From contig MNCI01018059.1 of NCBI GenBank assembly GCA_015680685.1, positions 300,057-364,056 of the forward strand: a stretch of DNA of 64,000 bases, given 5' to 3'. A model generated the notes under the pieces. The model did not search any database. It was given only the letters and a program-made list of their open reading frames with translations, and was not told the DNA's origin. The stretch comes from Gnetum montanum. Its lineage: Eukaryota; Streptophyta; Gnetopsida; Gnetales; Gnetaceae. The stretch's first letter is position 1. Each line of letters begins with the position of its first letter. Position numbers and translations under genes: made by a program. Positions 23,456 to 35,539 of this stretch are shown here, one piece after another.

Positions 23456-24274
23456 TGATGAGCCACGATATCGCATGGGCTACGATATCGCGTCCACGAT
23501 ATTGCATCCACCCCTACGATATCGCATACGCGATATCCAAGCCAGTCGCCAGTTCTATAAATAAGAGGCAGCTTTCCCTTGTTTCTCAATTTAGATCTAG
23601 ACCCTTAGCTAAACTTTGACAGTTTTACCATTCCAGAGATAGAATAATTTCCATGTGCCCGTAGTAGGAGTCTCAAAGTGAATGGATCTTTATTTGAGCA
23701 AATTGTACCTGAGCACACATTTGTGTATGACAATAAAGACAAACTTTCTGATAAACCTTGCAGCATGTGGACTAAGCTAAATGGGAATTAATTAGCGATT
23801 AAATATTTAAATGCTTTCTTAGATAATTAATCTCTTTCAACCCTTGACTCTCCTAGTTAAGTGCATTTAGTATGACCTCTTCGAGCATGTGTGCTATGCT
23901 TGGTGACCCAGTAACGAATAGCGTTTGTTAATCCTAGCAGCGTTACATTGATTCATTATGTGTACAGTAAGTGGGAATGGATACTTATGCTAGGACGATT
24001 AGAACTTAGTTACTGAAAGTTAGTTACTTAGTCTCTTCACCTTTTCCCCTATTAGCCTAGGCGTTAAAAAGATAAAAGTTATAAAAATCACATACCTCAA
24101 ATTTACTTAACCATACAATCGTGACAATACAAGTAGGCTTGGAAATACAACGATTGATTAACCTTAAGTGTTCCATTAAGGTGTGTAAGCACTTAGTCCT
24201 TGGAGTTCAACCGGATCGCATGTGAGACGCTCATATTCGTATGGTTGAGTGTAGGGGCACCTCGCCACTCATCA
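23456..24274 (+). repeat. 5' LTR of element B
   Basis: TGATGAG...CTCATCA. Upstream region with five or more GATATCGC-like palindromes (23,465-23,537), TATAAATA at 23,556-23,563, then TCTTTATTTG (23,687) pairing with CAATAAAGA (23,731). AATAAA at 23,732 is a plausible polyadenylation signal. Confidence 0.92.
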
Positions 24275-24275
24275 T

Positions 24276-24294
24276 TGGTGTCGTTGCCAGGGAC
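24276..24294 (+). promoter_or_regulatory. primer binding site of element B (tRNA-Asp type)
   Basis: TGGTGTCGTTGCCAGGGAC, one base after the 5' LTR, matches the tRNA-Asp complement TGGCGCCGTTGCCGGGGAT with C-to-T/G-to-A type changes. Confidence 0.88.
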
Positions 24295-24418
24295 TTAGTT
24301 GTTTGTGTGCTACGTAGAACATAGGAAATCATTCACATCATTGGGAGCTAGAACGAACCCTTAGGGTTAATCAAGAGAAAAATAACATAACGGTAATTAG
24401 CACACCAAATAGACAAAA

Positions 24419-25180
24419 ATGTCTTCTTCTTCGCACAAAAGCACTTCACCGCCTAGGAATAACACAAGAGATAGTCGGTGGCACAACACACATAACCAAG
24501 AAGCACTAGTTCCTCAACAATTCAGTGTGGTATATATTCATCACGATGAATATATACCCAACTTTATCTTTGTCTTCCATCAAGACGAACAATTGCATTA
24601 GAGAGACTTGGAGGGTAACATAGTGTTGCCTCTAAATAGAGCAGCCCCCAACATGCTCCTTCGTGCCCTTGCATGAATAGGCATGTCACAATTATACGCT
24701 GGGTATGTTGTATGTGATTACAATGTAAGGGACTACCATCCCACAGAAGCGCAACGTCAACGGGATTTGCAACAGGAGAGTTACCACACATCATTGAAGG
24801 GCAAGGCCCCCCATAATGCTTCACCCATCTTAAACGAAATTGAGAGTGGTGAACGAGTGGCAAAAACTAAAGTTATTCCCAAGGACACTAGTAAAAAGCA
24901 GAAGGCTGGTACCAGTCCTTAGAACCAGAAACCATTAGGAGGTGGAGTACAATGCTAGAACTATTTAATGACAAGTATCAAACGTACTCCCAAGTGTCCA
25001 ACCTACAAAAGCAAATCCAAGGATGGAAGTAGGGAAATCAAGAATCCTTGGATGTTGCCATGGGTCGTTATTATGCACTGTTACATCGTTGCCCAGGCCA
25101 TGGTTACACACAGCAGGATCAACTGTGCCATCTCGTAGATGGACTTATGCATGAAACTAGGAGAACCCTTGGAACGTATG
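24419..25180 (+). pseudogene. gag of element B, 5' part
   Basis: Starts at ATG 24,419 (MSSSSHKSTSPP), then IHHDEYIPNF, a stop at 24,599, and MSQLYAGYVVCDYNVRDYHP with TEAQRQRDLQQE, matching element A residue for residue. At about 24,851 the frame jumps directly to the sequence corresponding to A 5590 (KTKVIPKDTSKKQKAG), so roughly 650 bp of A, including its His/Ser-rich region, are absent here. The gag core then continues until the Ogre-like element interrupts it at 25,180 inside GTATG. It resumes at 43,955. Confidence 0.72.
25176..25180. repeat. TSD of the Ogre-like element (GTATG)
   Basis: GTATG here and at 43,950-43,954. In element A the uninterrupted site reads ...GGAATGTATGCCCAAGG, which confirms the insertion point independently. 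Confidence 0.93.
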
Positions 25181-26707
25181 TGAAACACCACTAATTTCGA
25201 CCTAGCACTTTGAAATGAAAACAACTCAAACCCTTTCGAAGTTCTAGGAGATAAAATTTGACTAAGGTAGTTTGCTCACCCTCAGCGTGAACAACTCCAA
25301 GCAGCGTCAAAATCAAGTCAAAGGTGGAGGTTAATTGTTTGAAGTTCAAAATTACAGTGCCTAGCGTCTAGCATCAAAAATTACAAGTTTTTAGGTCACG
25401 TTGCAAGACACGCTGAGCTTGACCACAGCGTGACCTACCCAAAATAGCCAGCGTGACCTACTCAAAACCACTCAAATCCAAGCTTAAATTCCAGATTCCA
25501 TAGTTAAACACATCCAGGTAGCAGCTGCAGGCTTCAGAAATCAAAATTTGGTGTCCACACGTTGGAGGTCATGCTGGGCATGAGTGCAACATCCACACGC
25601 TGGACACACGCTGGAGGTCACATTGGGCGTGAGTGCAGTGTGACCAGAAATCAACTTGCACTAAAGCTTAACTCGACTCAGGCCAAAGGCACATCTACTC
25701 ACGCTGGAAACCCTGGTCAAACAAAGATGCCTCGAACAGCCTCAACATCTCGACATCCTGTAGCACTCGATCCATGGTCAAGCAAGCCGGGTTGAATTTT
25801 TCTTGTTGTACATTTCATTGTAAATCCCCATTTGTGGGCACGTCAGGCCCTCACGGTCTAAATTAAATGTACTTTCATGGGCTTAAGTAACCTACGAGTT
25901 GTAAAATGCAATGTATTTGGTCAAGAATGTAGCTTGCTGACACACATCCAACTGTTGCCAACACACATCCAACTCGTGCACAACTGTCCATTGGACACGT
26001 GTCACTGGATCCATTTTCCTATTAAATTCCAACTGTTGATTCCATTCTAGAATTCCGCACTCGAGCTTGGCCTAGCCCTATAAATACCTTGTTAATTCAC
26101 ATGAACCAGGGGGAGGGGGTGTTGGCAACTGGAGACATTGGTAATTCTGAGAACATACAAAACCAGTAATCCTTGGGTGCTCAACACACTTGACTCCTGG
26201 CATCCAATTACTTCTCACATACATCACATCACATCATCACCTCGCATCACATTACCTCGAGGCTAGGCATTTTACCTACCACCCACACGTGCAGCTACGC
26301 TTTGACCGGTGCATACCTTTTTTCTAAGCAATACAATTCAATTCATTTTGCCAACCAATCATTATTTCTGTTTACTCTTTTTTATATTTAGTTTACGTTT
26401 TGTTTACATTCTGGCTACTACATTCAGTTTATGTTCTGCTTTGTTTATATTCTGTTTACGATCCTGTTTACATTTTACATGCACTGTTCATGTTTTAAGA
26501 CACCGTTTACGATAATCCCAGCGCTAGCTGTAGCTTACGCTCGGGGAAGTCCTTAGTTGATTTGCGTGTAAACCATCTAAGGCACTCTACCTTCATTCCC
26601 TTTTCCAACTTACCCTCAAGCGAAGGCAGGGTTAGTTGTGTCTGTCCAATGATCTTTTGATGTCTGTTTTCCCTTCCAGCCTTACACCGACGATTTAGGT
26701 CAGTACA
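25181..26707 (+). repeat. 5' LTR of the Ogre-like element
   Basis: TGAAACACCACTAATTTC...GTCAGTACA. TATAAATA at 26,079-26,086. Several AGCGTGACC motifs and their complements lie in the first 300 bp. Minus-strand frames inside it are not considered genes. Confidence 0.93.
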
Positions 26708-26713
26708 GGTTTT

Positions 26714-26732
26714 TGGCGCTAGAAGGAGGGCC
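26714..26732 (+). promoter_or_regulatory. primer binding site of the Ogre-like element
   Basis: TGGCGCTAGAAGGAGGGCC, six bases after the LTR. Positioned and shaped as a tRNA 3'-end complement; I cannot name the tRNA with confidence. Confidence 0.75.
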
Positions 26733-27120
26733 AACTTGTTTGTTGTCAGTACAGTTCGCACACACTATCTTAACTCACCCGTCTTGTCCATCCCACCTCA
26801 TGCTACAGTACTCACATTGCAGTATACTCACGTCACTACTCTGTCTCTCACGTTGCAGCTACCTCTCACGTTGTACCTTGGCACGACACGCTATCTGTCT
26901 GGCCCGCTGCCTATTGGTCATGTTGTCTATCTGGCACACTGCCTATTGGTCACACTGTCTGACTGGCACGCTGCCTATTGGTCATGCTATCTGGCACGAC
27001 ATGCTGAAGTTTAGTCACACTACAGTTGTGTCACATTAGTCACACTGTAGTTGTGTCATGCTAGTCACACTACGGTTGCTTACAATCCAGCTCATCTAGC
27101 CTAGTCTGCTCACATTTGTC
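26733..27120 (+). repeat. leader with two short tandem repeats
   Basis: Three copies of a unit of about 35-40 bp containing GCTGCCTATTGGTCA (26,889-27,000), then three copies of a unit of about 26 bp, TAGTCACACTACAGTTGTGTC (27,010-27,080). Non-coding leader between primer site and gag. Confidence 0.8.
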
Positions 27121-30100
27121 ATGGAATCCTCCCAAATCAACCCAATAACACTATCAATCACTAACTTTGGGGCTGAAACTTTGAACCCTATGATTGCTAC
27201 AGAATCCATAACTGTTATTAAACAAGTAAATCCCCAAGGCCCTACACACCAGTCACTCAGGCTACAGGGCAAAGGCCCTACTTATGCGACTCTTACACCC
27301 GAAGAGTATAACTTCATCTATGTCAAAATCCAAGCCAACCTACCTATTGACCATATAGAGAGGGAAGCAAAGTGAAAATATGAATTTATTCACAAAGGAG
27401 GACGTGAGTTCATCCCTTCAGCATTTGACATAATCTCGCTATCTGAAAACCATCATAAACTCATACCCCAGCTTCTTATGGCTATAAGTCAAGCCTTACA
27501 GCTACCGTCAATAGAGCCTCAAGATGAGGAAGATGATTTTGCAGCCCAATCTGAACATGGAGATTCCTACCACACCGTCAGCCCCCATGCCTATACAAAC
27601 CCATTGTTCCATTCTTTCCTGGAAAAAACTGTGCTTCCTCCTTCATCCGTAAACACTTGAGCACCAGTTTCCCGACAAGAGGTACCTGCTTCCATTCCTA
27701 TCTTCTCCATGCTCAATAATATTCACTCTGATGCATCCACTTCCATCATTCCTCCACAAGTACAATCCCAACAAATCCCTCCCCAAACTAATGCAGGGTC
27801 AATCTTTCGACCTCAAGTAATTGGAATGCCATCGGTCATACCAGCTTCCACATCCACCCATTATATATCTCAGGTGCAGATCCACAGGGCACCATTGATT
27901 ACTCCAACCCAACATGTTCAGGGTGTTACTTCACAACTTGGGCAATGGGTTCCACCAATAGTCTCAGTCCCGAATACCATCCCACCGCAACAAACGTTAG
28001 CCCAACAACCTCTCTTTCCATAAACAATGCAACAATTGAACCATTATCATCCATAGTCCACTCAATCCATTGGTTTGCCTACTGCCCAAGAGTGGGAAGA
28101 CACGCAAAAAATGATGCACTCGCTGGCAAAAGAATTAAAACGCCTTAAAACTATGAACAATGAGGAAGTCAAGGTACTAGATTTCTATCAAGATGACCCA
28201 ATTGACCCCTCAGTTCCACCCTTAACCTTACCAAAGGGAGTCTCATTGCCCTAGCTGACCAAGTACAATGGAGAGGGAGACCCAAATGCCCATCTAGTGA
28301 TGTTTCAAACAGAAAGTCTTTTGCTTCAGGAATGGCCCCATGTAATTCTGCATGTATTTACTATGTCCTTAACCGAAAAAGCCTTAGATTGGTACCGAGC
28401 TTTACCCCATAGCTCCATATCTTCTCTGGAGGATTTTTTGCACCAGTTTTTCACCTGTTTCAAATACAATTTGAAACCTGAAGCCACGTTAGATAGCTTG
28501 ATCCAAATTAAATAAGCACTGCTTGAGCTAGCACAAAAATTTATCCAAAGATGGAGTGCAGCCTTGAATGAACTTCACAAGCCTATTCCTGAAACGTATA
28601 TGCTTACCATCCTTAAGGCAGCCGCAAATGACTTCATTAAATCAAAGCTTTACTATTTAAAACCTCGTACCTTGAGTCAAGCATTTGTATAAATTAAAGA
28701 CATAGAAGAGGTTGCACAAACAAGTAATGACCTAACCTACTCAACCTTTAGGAGCCAACACACAAGGAAAGATAAATCCAAAACAATGGTAGTAGCAGTG
28801 GCCGAAACAACCTGACCTAGTCATCTAAGACAAAAAGGAAAACAACCCGCTGTCCCAAATAGCTATGAAAGAACCACACCCACTCTTACACCCAAAAATT
28901 CTTCAAATAGAAACAACAACACAGGTCATGCCCGTACCTTCAAAAGAAAAGACCCCACGCAATACACATCATTTCCCATGAAGCCTTCACAATTTCTTGA
29001 TCAACTTCTAAAGGTTGGGCTAATTCAACACAAAAAAATGTCTCCTACAGCCTCTCAAAGACATGATCGATTTTTCAAATTGGCCAAAAATCTAGCCTTA
29101 GCAACAACCAATGAACCTCCCATTCCAAAAGGCTTTAGGTTGGATAGGTTTTGTGAATATCACCAACGGTGTGGTCATGGGATTGATTACTGCTTTACGA
29201 TGAAACAGGATATACAATGCATGAGTGATAGGGGTAAAGTAGTATTCGATGAGGCAAACCCACTAAGACCCCAAAACCAATCCATGGGGGTCTACAAGGA
29301 TCCTCTCAATACCAATAATGCACCATATGTGATTAATACTATCTATGTGGAAGATAGACAAGACGTTCCTCGAAAACCTTTTGTAATTCATAGGCCTTCA
29401 GAAAACACACCTACCCCAACATATCCTCAAACCCCTTTCACCATGCGCACATCCCCAAAACCATCAAAACCATTCATCATTCGTGTACCTCCTTCTGTTG
29501 CAGCCACAACCACACCATCTGAAAATCGACCCATGCCCTTTGTGATTTGGGCGCCAAAACACCCTGATACACAACCCACCTCCTCTCCCCCGTGACATCT
29601 ATGAGAACATCTTGCCGATAGGCTAACAAGAGAATGTTTGGAAAGGGAAAACCATCGATGCAAATTGGAACCACCAAAGCCAACACCGCTAAATGCCATT
29701 CCCATGAGTCTGCCCATTAATGAGCCTAGTACAAGTCATCAAAACGAGGATAATGTCATGAGTCATGTCCTGAAACCAGCATCTTCAATAAAAACCCCTT
29801 CATGGGAAATACGAATGTTAGGCCAAATGGATCAAATCTCTATAGACAAGGGTGCCCCAAATGGTAAAGACCTAGCAAACGCGTTGACCCAGGTCACACA
29901 AGCTTTGAAACAAAAGAATACTTCTTTAAGCCTATATGATCTAGTAATGACTTCACCAGTGCATCGAGAAGCTCTCGTGCATATGTTAACTTCAATCCTT
30001 GTTAGTGAGGATCTTCCTGCAGATGAACCATCCATTCATGCGGTATTGTCCGCACAATCTCAGGAATCAAAAACTACATCCCTAGAGTTTCACGCTAAAT

Positions 30101-30742
30101 ACATTAAGCTAGATGAGAAAATAGGAAAAGCTACTGCCACCACTATGTTCATAACAATATAGGTTAATCATTTCAAGATACGTAGGGTGCATGTCAATGA
30201 CAGTGTGACAACCAATGTAATACCTTTTTTCTTCATTGAAAAACTAGAACTTACCAAACAAATACATCCCATGACAACCTCTTTCCTAAAATCCTTCAGC
30301 GGTTCCCGTGTTGGAGTGAGAGGTATGGTTACCTTGGATTTCATAGCTAGGGACCAATTCCCCACATCAGCTGAATTCATAGTAGTTGATGAAATGCCAT
30401 GATTTAATTTGATCCTAGGATGTCCTTGGCTGGCTCAACTTAAATCTGTATCCTCCCCAATCCATTAGGAGATCCACCTACCTTATGAGGGTGGTGAGAT
30501 CATCATATATGGGGATGCAATGGTACTGCTTACTTCCTCACACTCTAAAGTAGATCAAGAGTTAGAAATTGAGTTCATTGAGCCTAAGCAAAGAACCATG
30601 AGCATAGTTCAAAACATAAATCCAATGTTAACTCCCAACCCTATTGAAATTGAAGAAACACTAGACAATACAAACATAGGCGTCATCCCTACTAATGTCT
30701 CTTGGTTGGAATTACCCTTTGATATCACCGATGAAGGAGAAG
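27121..30742 (+). pseudogene. gag-protease (first exon) of the Ogre-like element
   Basis: One reading frame from ATG 27,121 to the predicted splice donor, with no frameshift but at least eleven in-frame stops. It has a Pro/Gln-rich N-terminal region (to about 28,060). A gag core (about 28,180-28,730) contains KYNGEGDPNAHLVMF, then SLTEKALDWYRALP and the SISSLEDFLHQFF motif. A zinc-knuckle-like motif RFCEYHQRCGHGIDYCFTMK (29,149-29,208) matches Tat gags. A second Pro-rich stretch follows, then a retropepsin (about 30,160-30,500) with VNDSVTTNVIPFF in place of DxG(S/A) and the conserved FNLILGCPWL. Many stops fit CGA, CAA, CAG or TGG changed by C-to-T. The polyprotein would supply capsid and protease. 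Confidence 0.85.
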
Positions 30743-30821
30743 GTGAGTATAAAATCTTACCCACATGCCCAACCCCACATGTTAAACTACAAAGGATCAA
30801 GAAGCAACTCAACAAACAGAA

Positions 30822-31010
30822 TTAAACTACAAATGTCTGAAATGACGTTAAACTACAAATGTCCAAAATGACATTAAACTACAAATGTACGAAATGACGT
30901 TAAACTACAAATGTCTGAAATGACATTAAACTACAAATGTCTGAAATGACGTTAAACTACCAATCGTCCAATATGACGTTAAAACTGCTAACAAATGTCC
31001 GCAATAACAT
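30822..31010 (+). repeat. 26-bp tandem array (TTAAACTAC unit)
   Basis: About seven units of TTAAACTACAAATGTCYGAAATGACR at 26-bp spacing (30,822, 30,848, 30,874 and on), degrading after 30,960. It sits within 80 bp of the splice donor. Confidence 0.9.
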
Positions 31011-31408
31011 TAAACTAGCCACGGTTAGAAATGGTTGGTTCTGTTTAAAACTTTCTAAAAACGTTACTACCTTTGGCCCACCATGGCATAAAACTGGTAA
31101 TCCTTTCTTTCTTTAACAACAAATGCAACAGTCCATAATGACTTTAAACTGAAGTACCTAGTCCAAAATGGCTTTAAACTAGAGCCAACAGGTTACAGAT
31201 TCATGAACTCTCGTCATTTTACATTGAATTTTCGTTCACAAGTTACAAGTTACAATTTAGATTCACGCACGGTCATGGCCTTCTTTTTCAAACATTTACC
31301 TTACGTTTTGCTTTACATTTTAGAAATTTATGTTACCTTTAGTTGCACACACATGTTCACAATATACTCAAGAAAACAAAGAAAAACAATGAAAACATGA
31401 AAAATAAC

Positions 31409-31428
31409 ATATATATATATATATATGG
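31409..31428. repeat. (AT)n microsatellite
   Basis: About ten AT units. Confidence 0.9.
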
Positions 31429-31564
31429 GATGTTAAAGTAAGGAAATAACACAACCATTTTATTCCACAATTAAATCTAGGTCATTACATCAGTTTTTAT
31501 TCATTTTGTCAAACATCCAAAAATCTAAAAACACTTAATGGCTTAAGCCTGACTAATGCAAAGC

Positions 31565-34500
31565 TCATAGATGGGGCTGATCCCCAAGATCGTCTTCATC
31601 ATCTGCTCCTGCTCCACTAGGGCCAGCTCCATCATTAACATGTCCCTATAAACAGAAAACAGAAAACAAAACAAAATAGGTAAGGGTAATAAAGCAAGTC
31701 ATAAACACAAAAATCAGAAAAATAGTAACACTAACAATAAAAACAACAAAACTATACAAAAATAAATGTCATAATAAAACACTCACATGTGAGGAAGGCC
31801 CTAAGTTGGTCTCCAAACGTCATAGAATCTCCTTCTCAGGCACATTTTCCCAATCCTCCTCCAAGCCAAGATCAATGCCAGCGAGTGCTTTGCCTTTGTC
31901 CACCGAGGTCCAAGTAGGGCACTCAAGAGAAAACACGCCTGTCACAGTCTCCCCAAAGGCGATGATAATCATTCTCTCTGAAGATCCCTCCACCTCAGTG
32001 CACTTGACAAACCTATCACAAGAAGGCTGCAAACCTAACCCATCGATGAACATCTCCGCCCAGTGACGTTCAGCTGACTCCTCCTTCAGCCATTTCTTGT
32101 ATTGATGCTTGTGGTCCTTTTGTTCTTGGCCCCATTTCCATACTTTAGTAGTGAACGATTTCCAATCTTGACATTTCCTGTTCAACAAATCTATCTGTGC
32201 TCTTTGTTCTACTAAGTCCTGTGTAGCCTGCACCTTATCGTTTAAAACTGTCCAATAACATGCATAGGTGATTTTGGATGAGCGCCATGTATTATCACTA
32301 GACAACCTAGTAGCAGCAAAGTCATAACGGGACTAGAGATCCCTTTTCTCCTCTCTCTCTTTTGCTAGTGTCTCCTTCAGTGTGTGAACCTCATCCCATA
32401 GATGCTCAGTTAAACACCTTAAAGTCCAAACTATCTTGGCATTCTATATGATGCAACTAGAAACCGCATCATAGATCTTTCTTGGGACTTGCTCAATATC
32501 CCTTGGCAATTCAATAAGAGCATCAATGTGAGTAGCTTTAGAAGGATCCCACTAGAGTTTGGTGCCTGCAGGTGCACACATAAATTAGGCATGATCAAAA
32601 ATAAACACAAAGAATCATGGCAAAACCAAATACTTAGCATGACATATAATGTAGACACACCTAGTTCAGGATGAGCTTCTTGTAAGTGGGTGACCACCTC
32701 ATTAATAATGCCTACAACAAAATCCATTTTTCTAGGCATCTCAAGCCATGGCCTCAATGGGTCAGTTGATGTGGGATGAGCAGGGGAGGTTTCTTCAATT
32801 GGAACCTGCGATCCTAATGCTGCTTCCTAGGACATAGGTGCCTCACGAATTTTAGCATTTGCCCCAAAATAGTCAAAATAATCAAGAACAACATGTAAAA
32901 ATCAAAAGACGTAGAATATAGGTTAAACTAAAGAGGAACATACCAAAAAGACCTTCGTTGTCTAGCTTGGGCGGATCACCAAGCTACAAAGATCCGTCAA
33001 AGAAACCATCAAGGACATGCCTTGCGTAAGTGCATCCAAGGCCTTTGTAGGCTTCACTTCCATGTTTCTTGTCCCCCCCCCCTTGTGCAACAAGAATTTC
33101 TCCTTCGATTGCTTCTTCCTTTTCTTTTCCTTCCTCCTCAAGTATCGGAGCCATGATCTCTCCCTCCTTCTCCGGACTTTCCTCTGAAATAACACCAGAA
33201 CCTTAAATTTAGTATGATATAGCTCATAGGTACATCCCATAGCATATAAACCAAAAATGTAAATACATAATAATGAAACAAACCACTCACCCTCAACTGG
33301 CAGTATAAATTGAATGTTCTTTGTACTTGGGGGTCTCACATCTAGGGCAGATTCCTTTGCACGCTCCTTCCTTTTCACCTTTGCCTTGGACTTTCCAATA
33401 GTCTCACTAATTAAGCATTCATCCCTCTTAATAGATGCATGCAGCCTGGGCGGTTCCAATCCCAGGTTGTCATGGGAATGATGAGAACGGCTGGCCATAC
33501 CTCCACTAGTAACCGATACAGACTCCTCAATCTCTTTCGGCGGGTCCTGGGATCTAGTGGTGCTATATAAGTGGTGAATCCAAGGGTGGGATAATTGCGA
33601 ACGGTCTCTCAAAATGTAGTGGCTATCCTCATGAACTACTAGGAATTCAATGAACTTGTGCAAGTATCCCGCAAAGAAAGAAAAGGTGAAGTGGGATTTT
33701 GCATGGATGCTTGAACATAACCTGATAATTTCCCCACAAAGGCCAGATCCTAGAAATTGGGCCCAATTGTATTGCATGCTTGTTTCCAAAACCGTACGCA
33801 CCACACATGTAGACTCGATCCCAAGGTTTCTCCCTTGAGAAAGAGATTTGGGGAATGCCCATGCTCGAAAGAGAGGATACAAGAAGTTCACTTCCATCGA
33901 TTGGGTATCCTCTCGCATGGAAAATCCCTTGGGGCCCTTAGACAAACCTAACCACTACTCAAGTTCCCTTATGATCTACCTGTCCTTAGTTGCTTTGTCC
34001 ACAGCTACCATGACACCATCCATGGGAATGCCGAAAAGATCGAAAAGAAACTCAGTGGTTAGGTGGAATGATACCTTTACTCCCCAAACTCGTGTGGTAA
34101 AACAAGAAGCATCACCACTGAAAGAGTCAACAATCATAACCATATCAGCAGTTGGAATGCTAGGAGTCAAGGCTATAAACAGGTCCATCAAACTAGCTCG
34201 GGTGAGGTGACCAATAATCAAATCAGAAGCTCACTTCTATAACCACTTTTGTGATTGCTCTACCTCCCCATACTTTGTAAAAAGCGTAGCCTCAGTATGC
34301 CCTGTAGTAATAGTAATTTCTTCGGGGGGGATGACTGCTATAAAAGAAAAACATAGAGAAAAAAATTAGAAAAGAGATGTGACACACAATGATGCAACAA
34401 AAAGATGAAAATGGAGTCTAAGGTGCGGTCACTTACCATCTATGACAAGTGAAGGCGAGGTAGGTGCAGGATCAATCCTTTGAAGAAGAATTGGCCCATT

Positions 34501-35367
34501 AGAAAACCAATCCTTATGTAACCAACCGCGAGCTTGGCAATGCTCAAAGGCTCTTGAAAATTTCCTATGGGAGTCAACAAGGGTCATCTTTGTATGGTCT
34601 AACACAGCGGCATAGAGAATGGGGCCTGCCATAAATGCCTCTAGTGTTGTGCGCATTAAAGCAAGCCCACCACCATCATCGTGCATCCCATGTTCATCAA
34701 AATGGGACCTACATAGGAAAACAAAATTTGCATTTAGATGACGACATAGAATTAAAAACAAATCACAAGTTAACGTAAGACACAAAAGAGCATACCGGTT
34801 CACTTTATATACTGTCCTAGGTGGGTTTTGAAATAAAGTATGCACACGGAGGGCCAAGAAAAGTGTGTTGCTACTATTGTAATGATTACAGGCAAGCAAC
34901 TCCCACACATGAGTTAAAGGACAAGTGGATCTAGGACCCTCAGTAGGGCCTCCCTTCACTCTAAAAAGTCCCTCATCAATATTAGTGATGAAGGCTAGTA
35001 TGTCTTGTGTAGCCCTGGGCAAAACAGTCTCAATAATATCACGAGCCATCTATTCACTTAGATGAGACCATATGACAACATTGAAATTTTGTAGTATAAA
35101 TGACAAGAATGAACTAGCCTCGGGATGGAACCATATTACATGGGGCCCAATTCACATGTCATAGGGAGGTGTGTCTGGCCCAAGGAGGCCAAACCAAGCA
35201 AGTACCCCAACAAGCTCAATAACGAGGAGAGAGGATTTAGGTCCCTTGCACATAACCGAAACATTGCGTAAGTGAAAAATCCAAGAACTAACAATAGATC
35301 AACTTCACATAAAACCAAAAAACCACATAAACAAATATCTCACCCCATGAGACGAGGACACTAACAT
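31565..35367 (-). pseudogene. antisense spliced gene: FCP1/NIF-like pseudophosphatase fused to a retroelement-type domain
   Basis: Eight exons on the minus strand: 35367-35344, 35244-34796, 34708-34437, 34337-33291, 33183-32944, 32841-32661, 32575-31787, 31645-31565. All seven introns (85-141 bp) are GT-AG with good consensus, and phases match at six of seven. The exception is the join into exon 5, next to a C10 run at 33,073 that suggests a one-base slip. Exons 2-3 resemble the plant FCP1/NIF (HAD) phosphatase domain: LLVIELVGVLAW replaces LLVLDLNGxL; then EASSFLSFILQNFNVVIWS; then YNSSNTLFLALRVHTLFQNP, where the family has two Asp after the NTLLI stretch. Both catalytic Asp sites are thus lost. 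Exon 4 (LFTKYGEVEQSQKWL, then WGVKVSFHLTTEFLFDLFGI) resembles plant transposon-associated domains (weak). Exon 7 is a Lys/Trp-rich helix region and exon 8 an acidic tail ending in TGA. Several exons hold stops. Confidence 0.72.
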
Positions 35368-35539
35368 CTATTTAGTGTAATATTATGCTTACTGGAGTAC
35401 ATTGAAATCGATTAGAGAACAAATCCATGTTTAAATCATTAATCCAAAAAAAATAAACAATGTAAAAAATATAAAATTTAGAAATCATTGAATATCTCCA
35501 TGCTGCCCATGTCCTCCTTGAAATGCTCAAAGACTAAAA

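Noticed and set aside
26507-27039. Frames in the LTR and leader of the Ogre-like element
   Set aside because: Repeats in the leader create open frames in two phases; not protein-like.
29427-29717. Minus-strand frames over the gag of the Ogre-like element
   Set aside because: They overlap a Pro-rich sense coding stretch whose complement is naturally open; no splice signals or domain.
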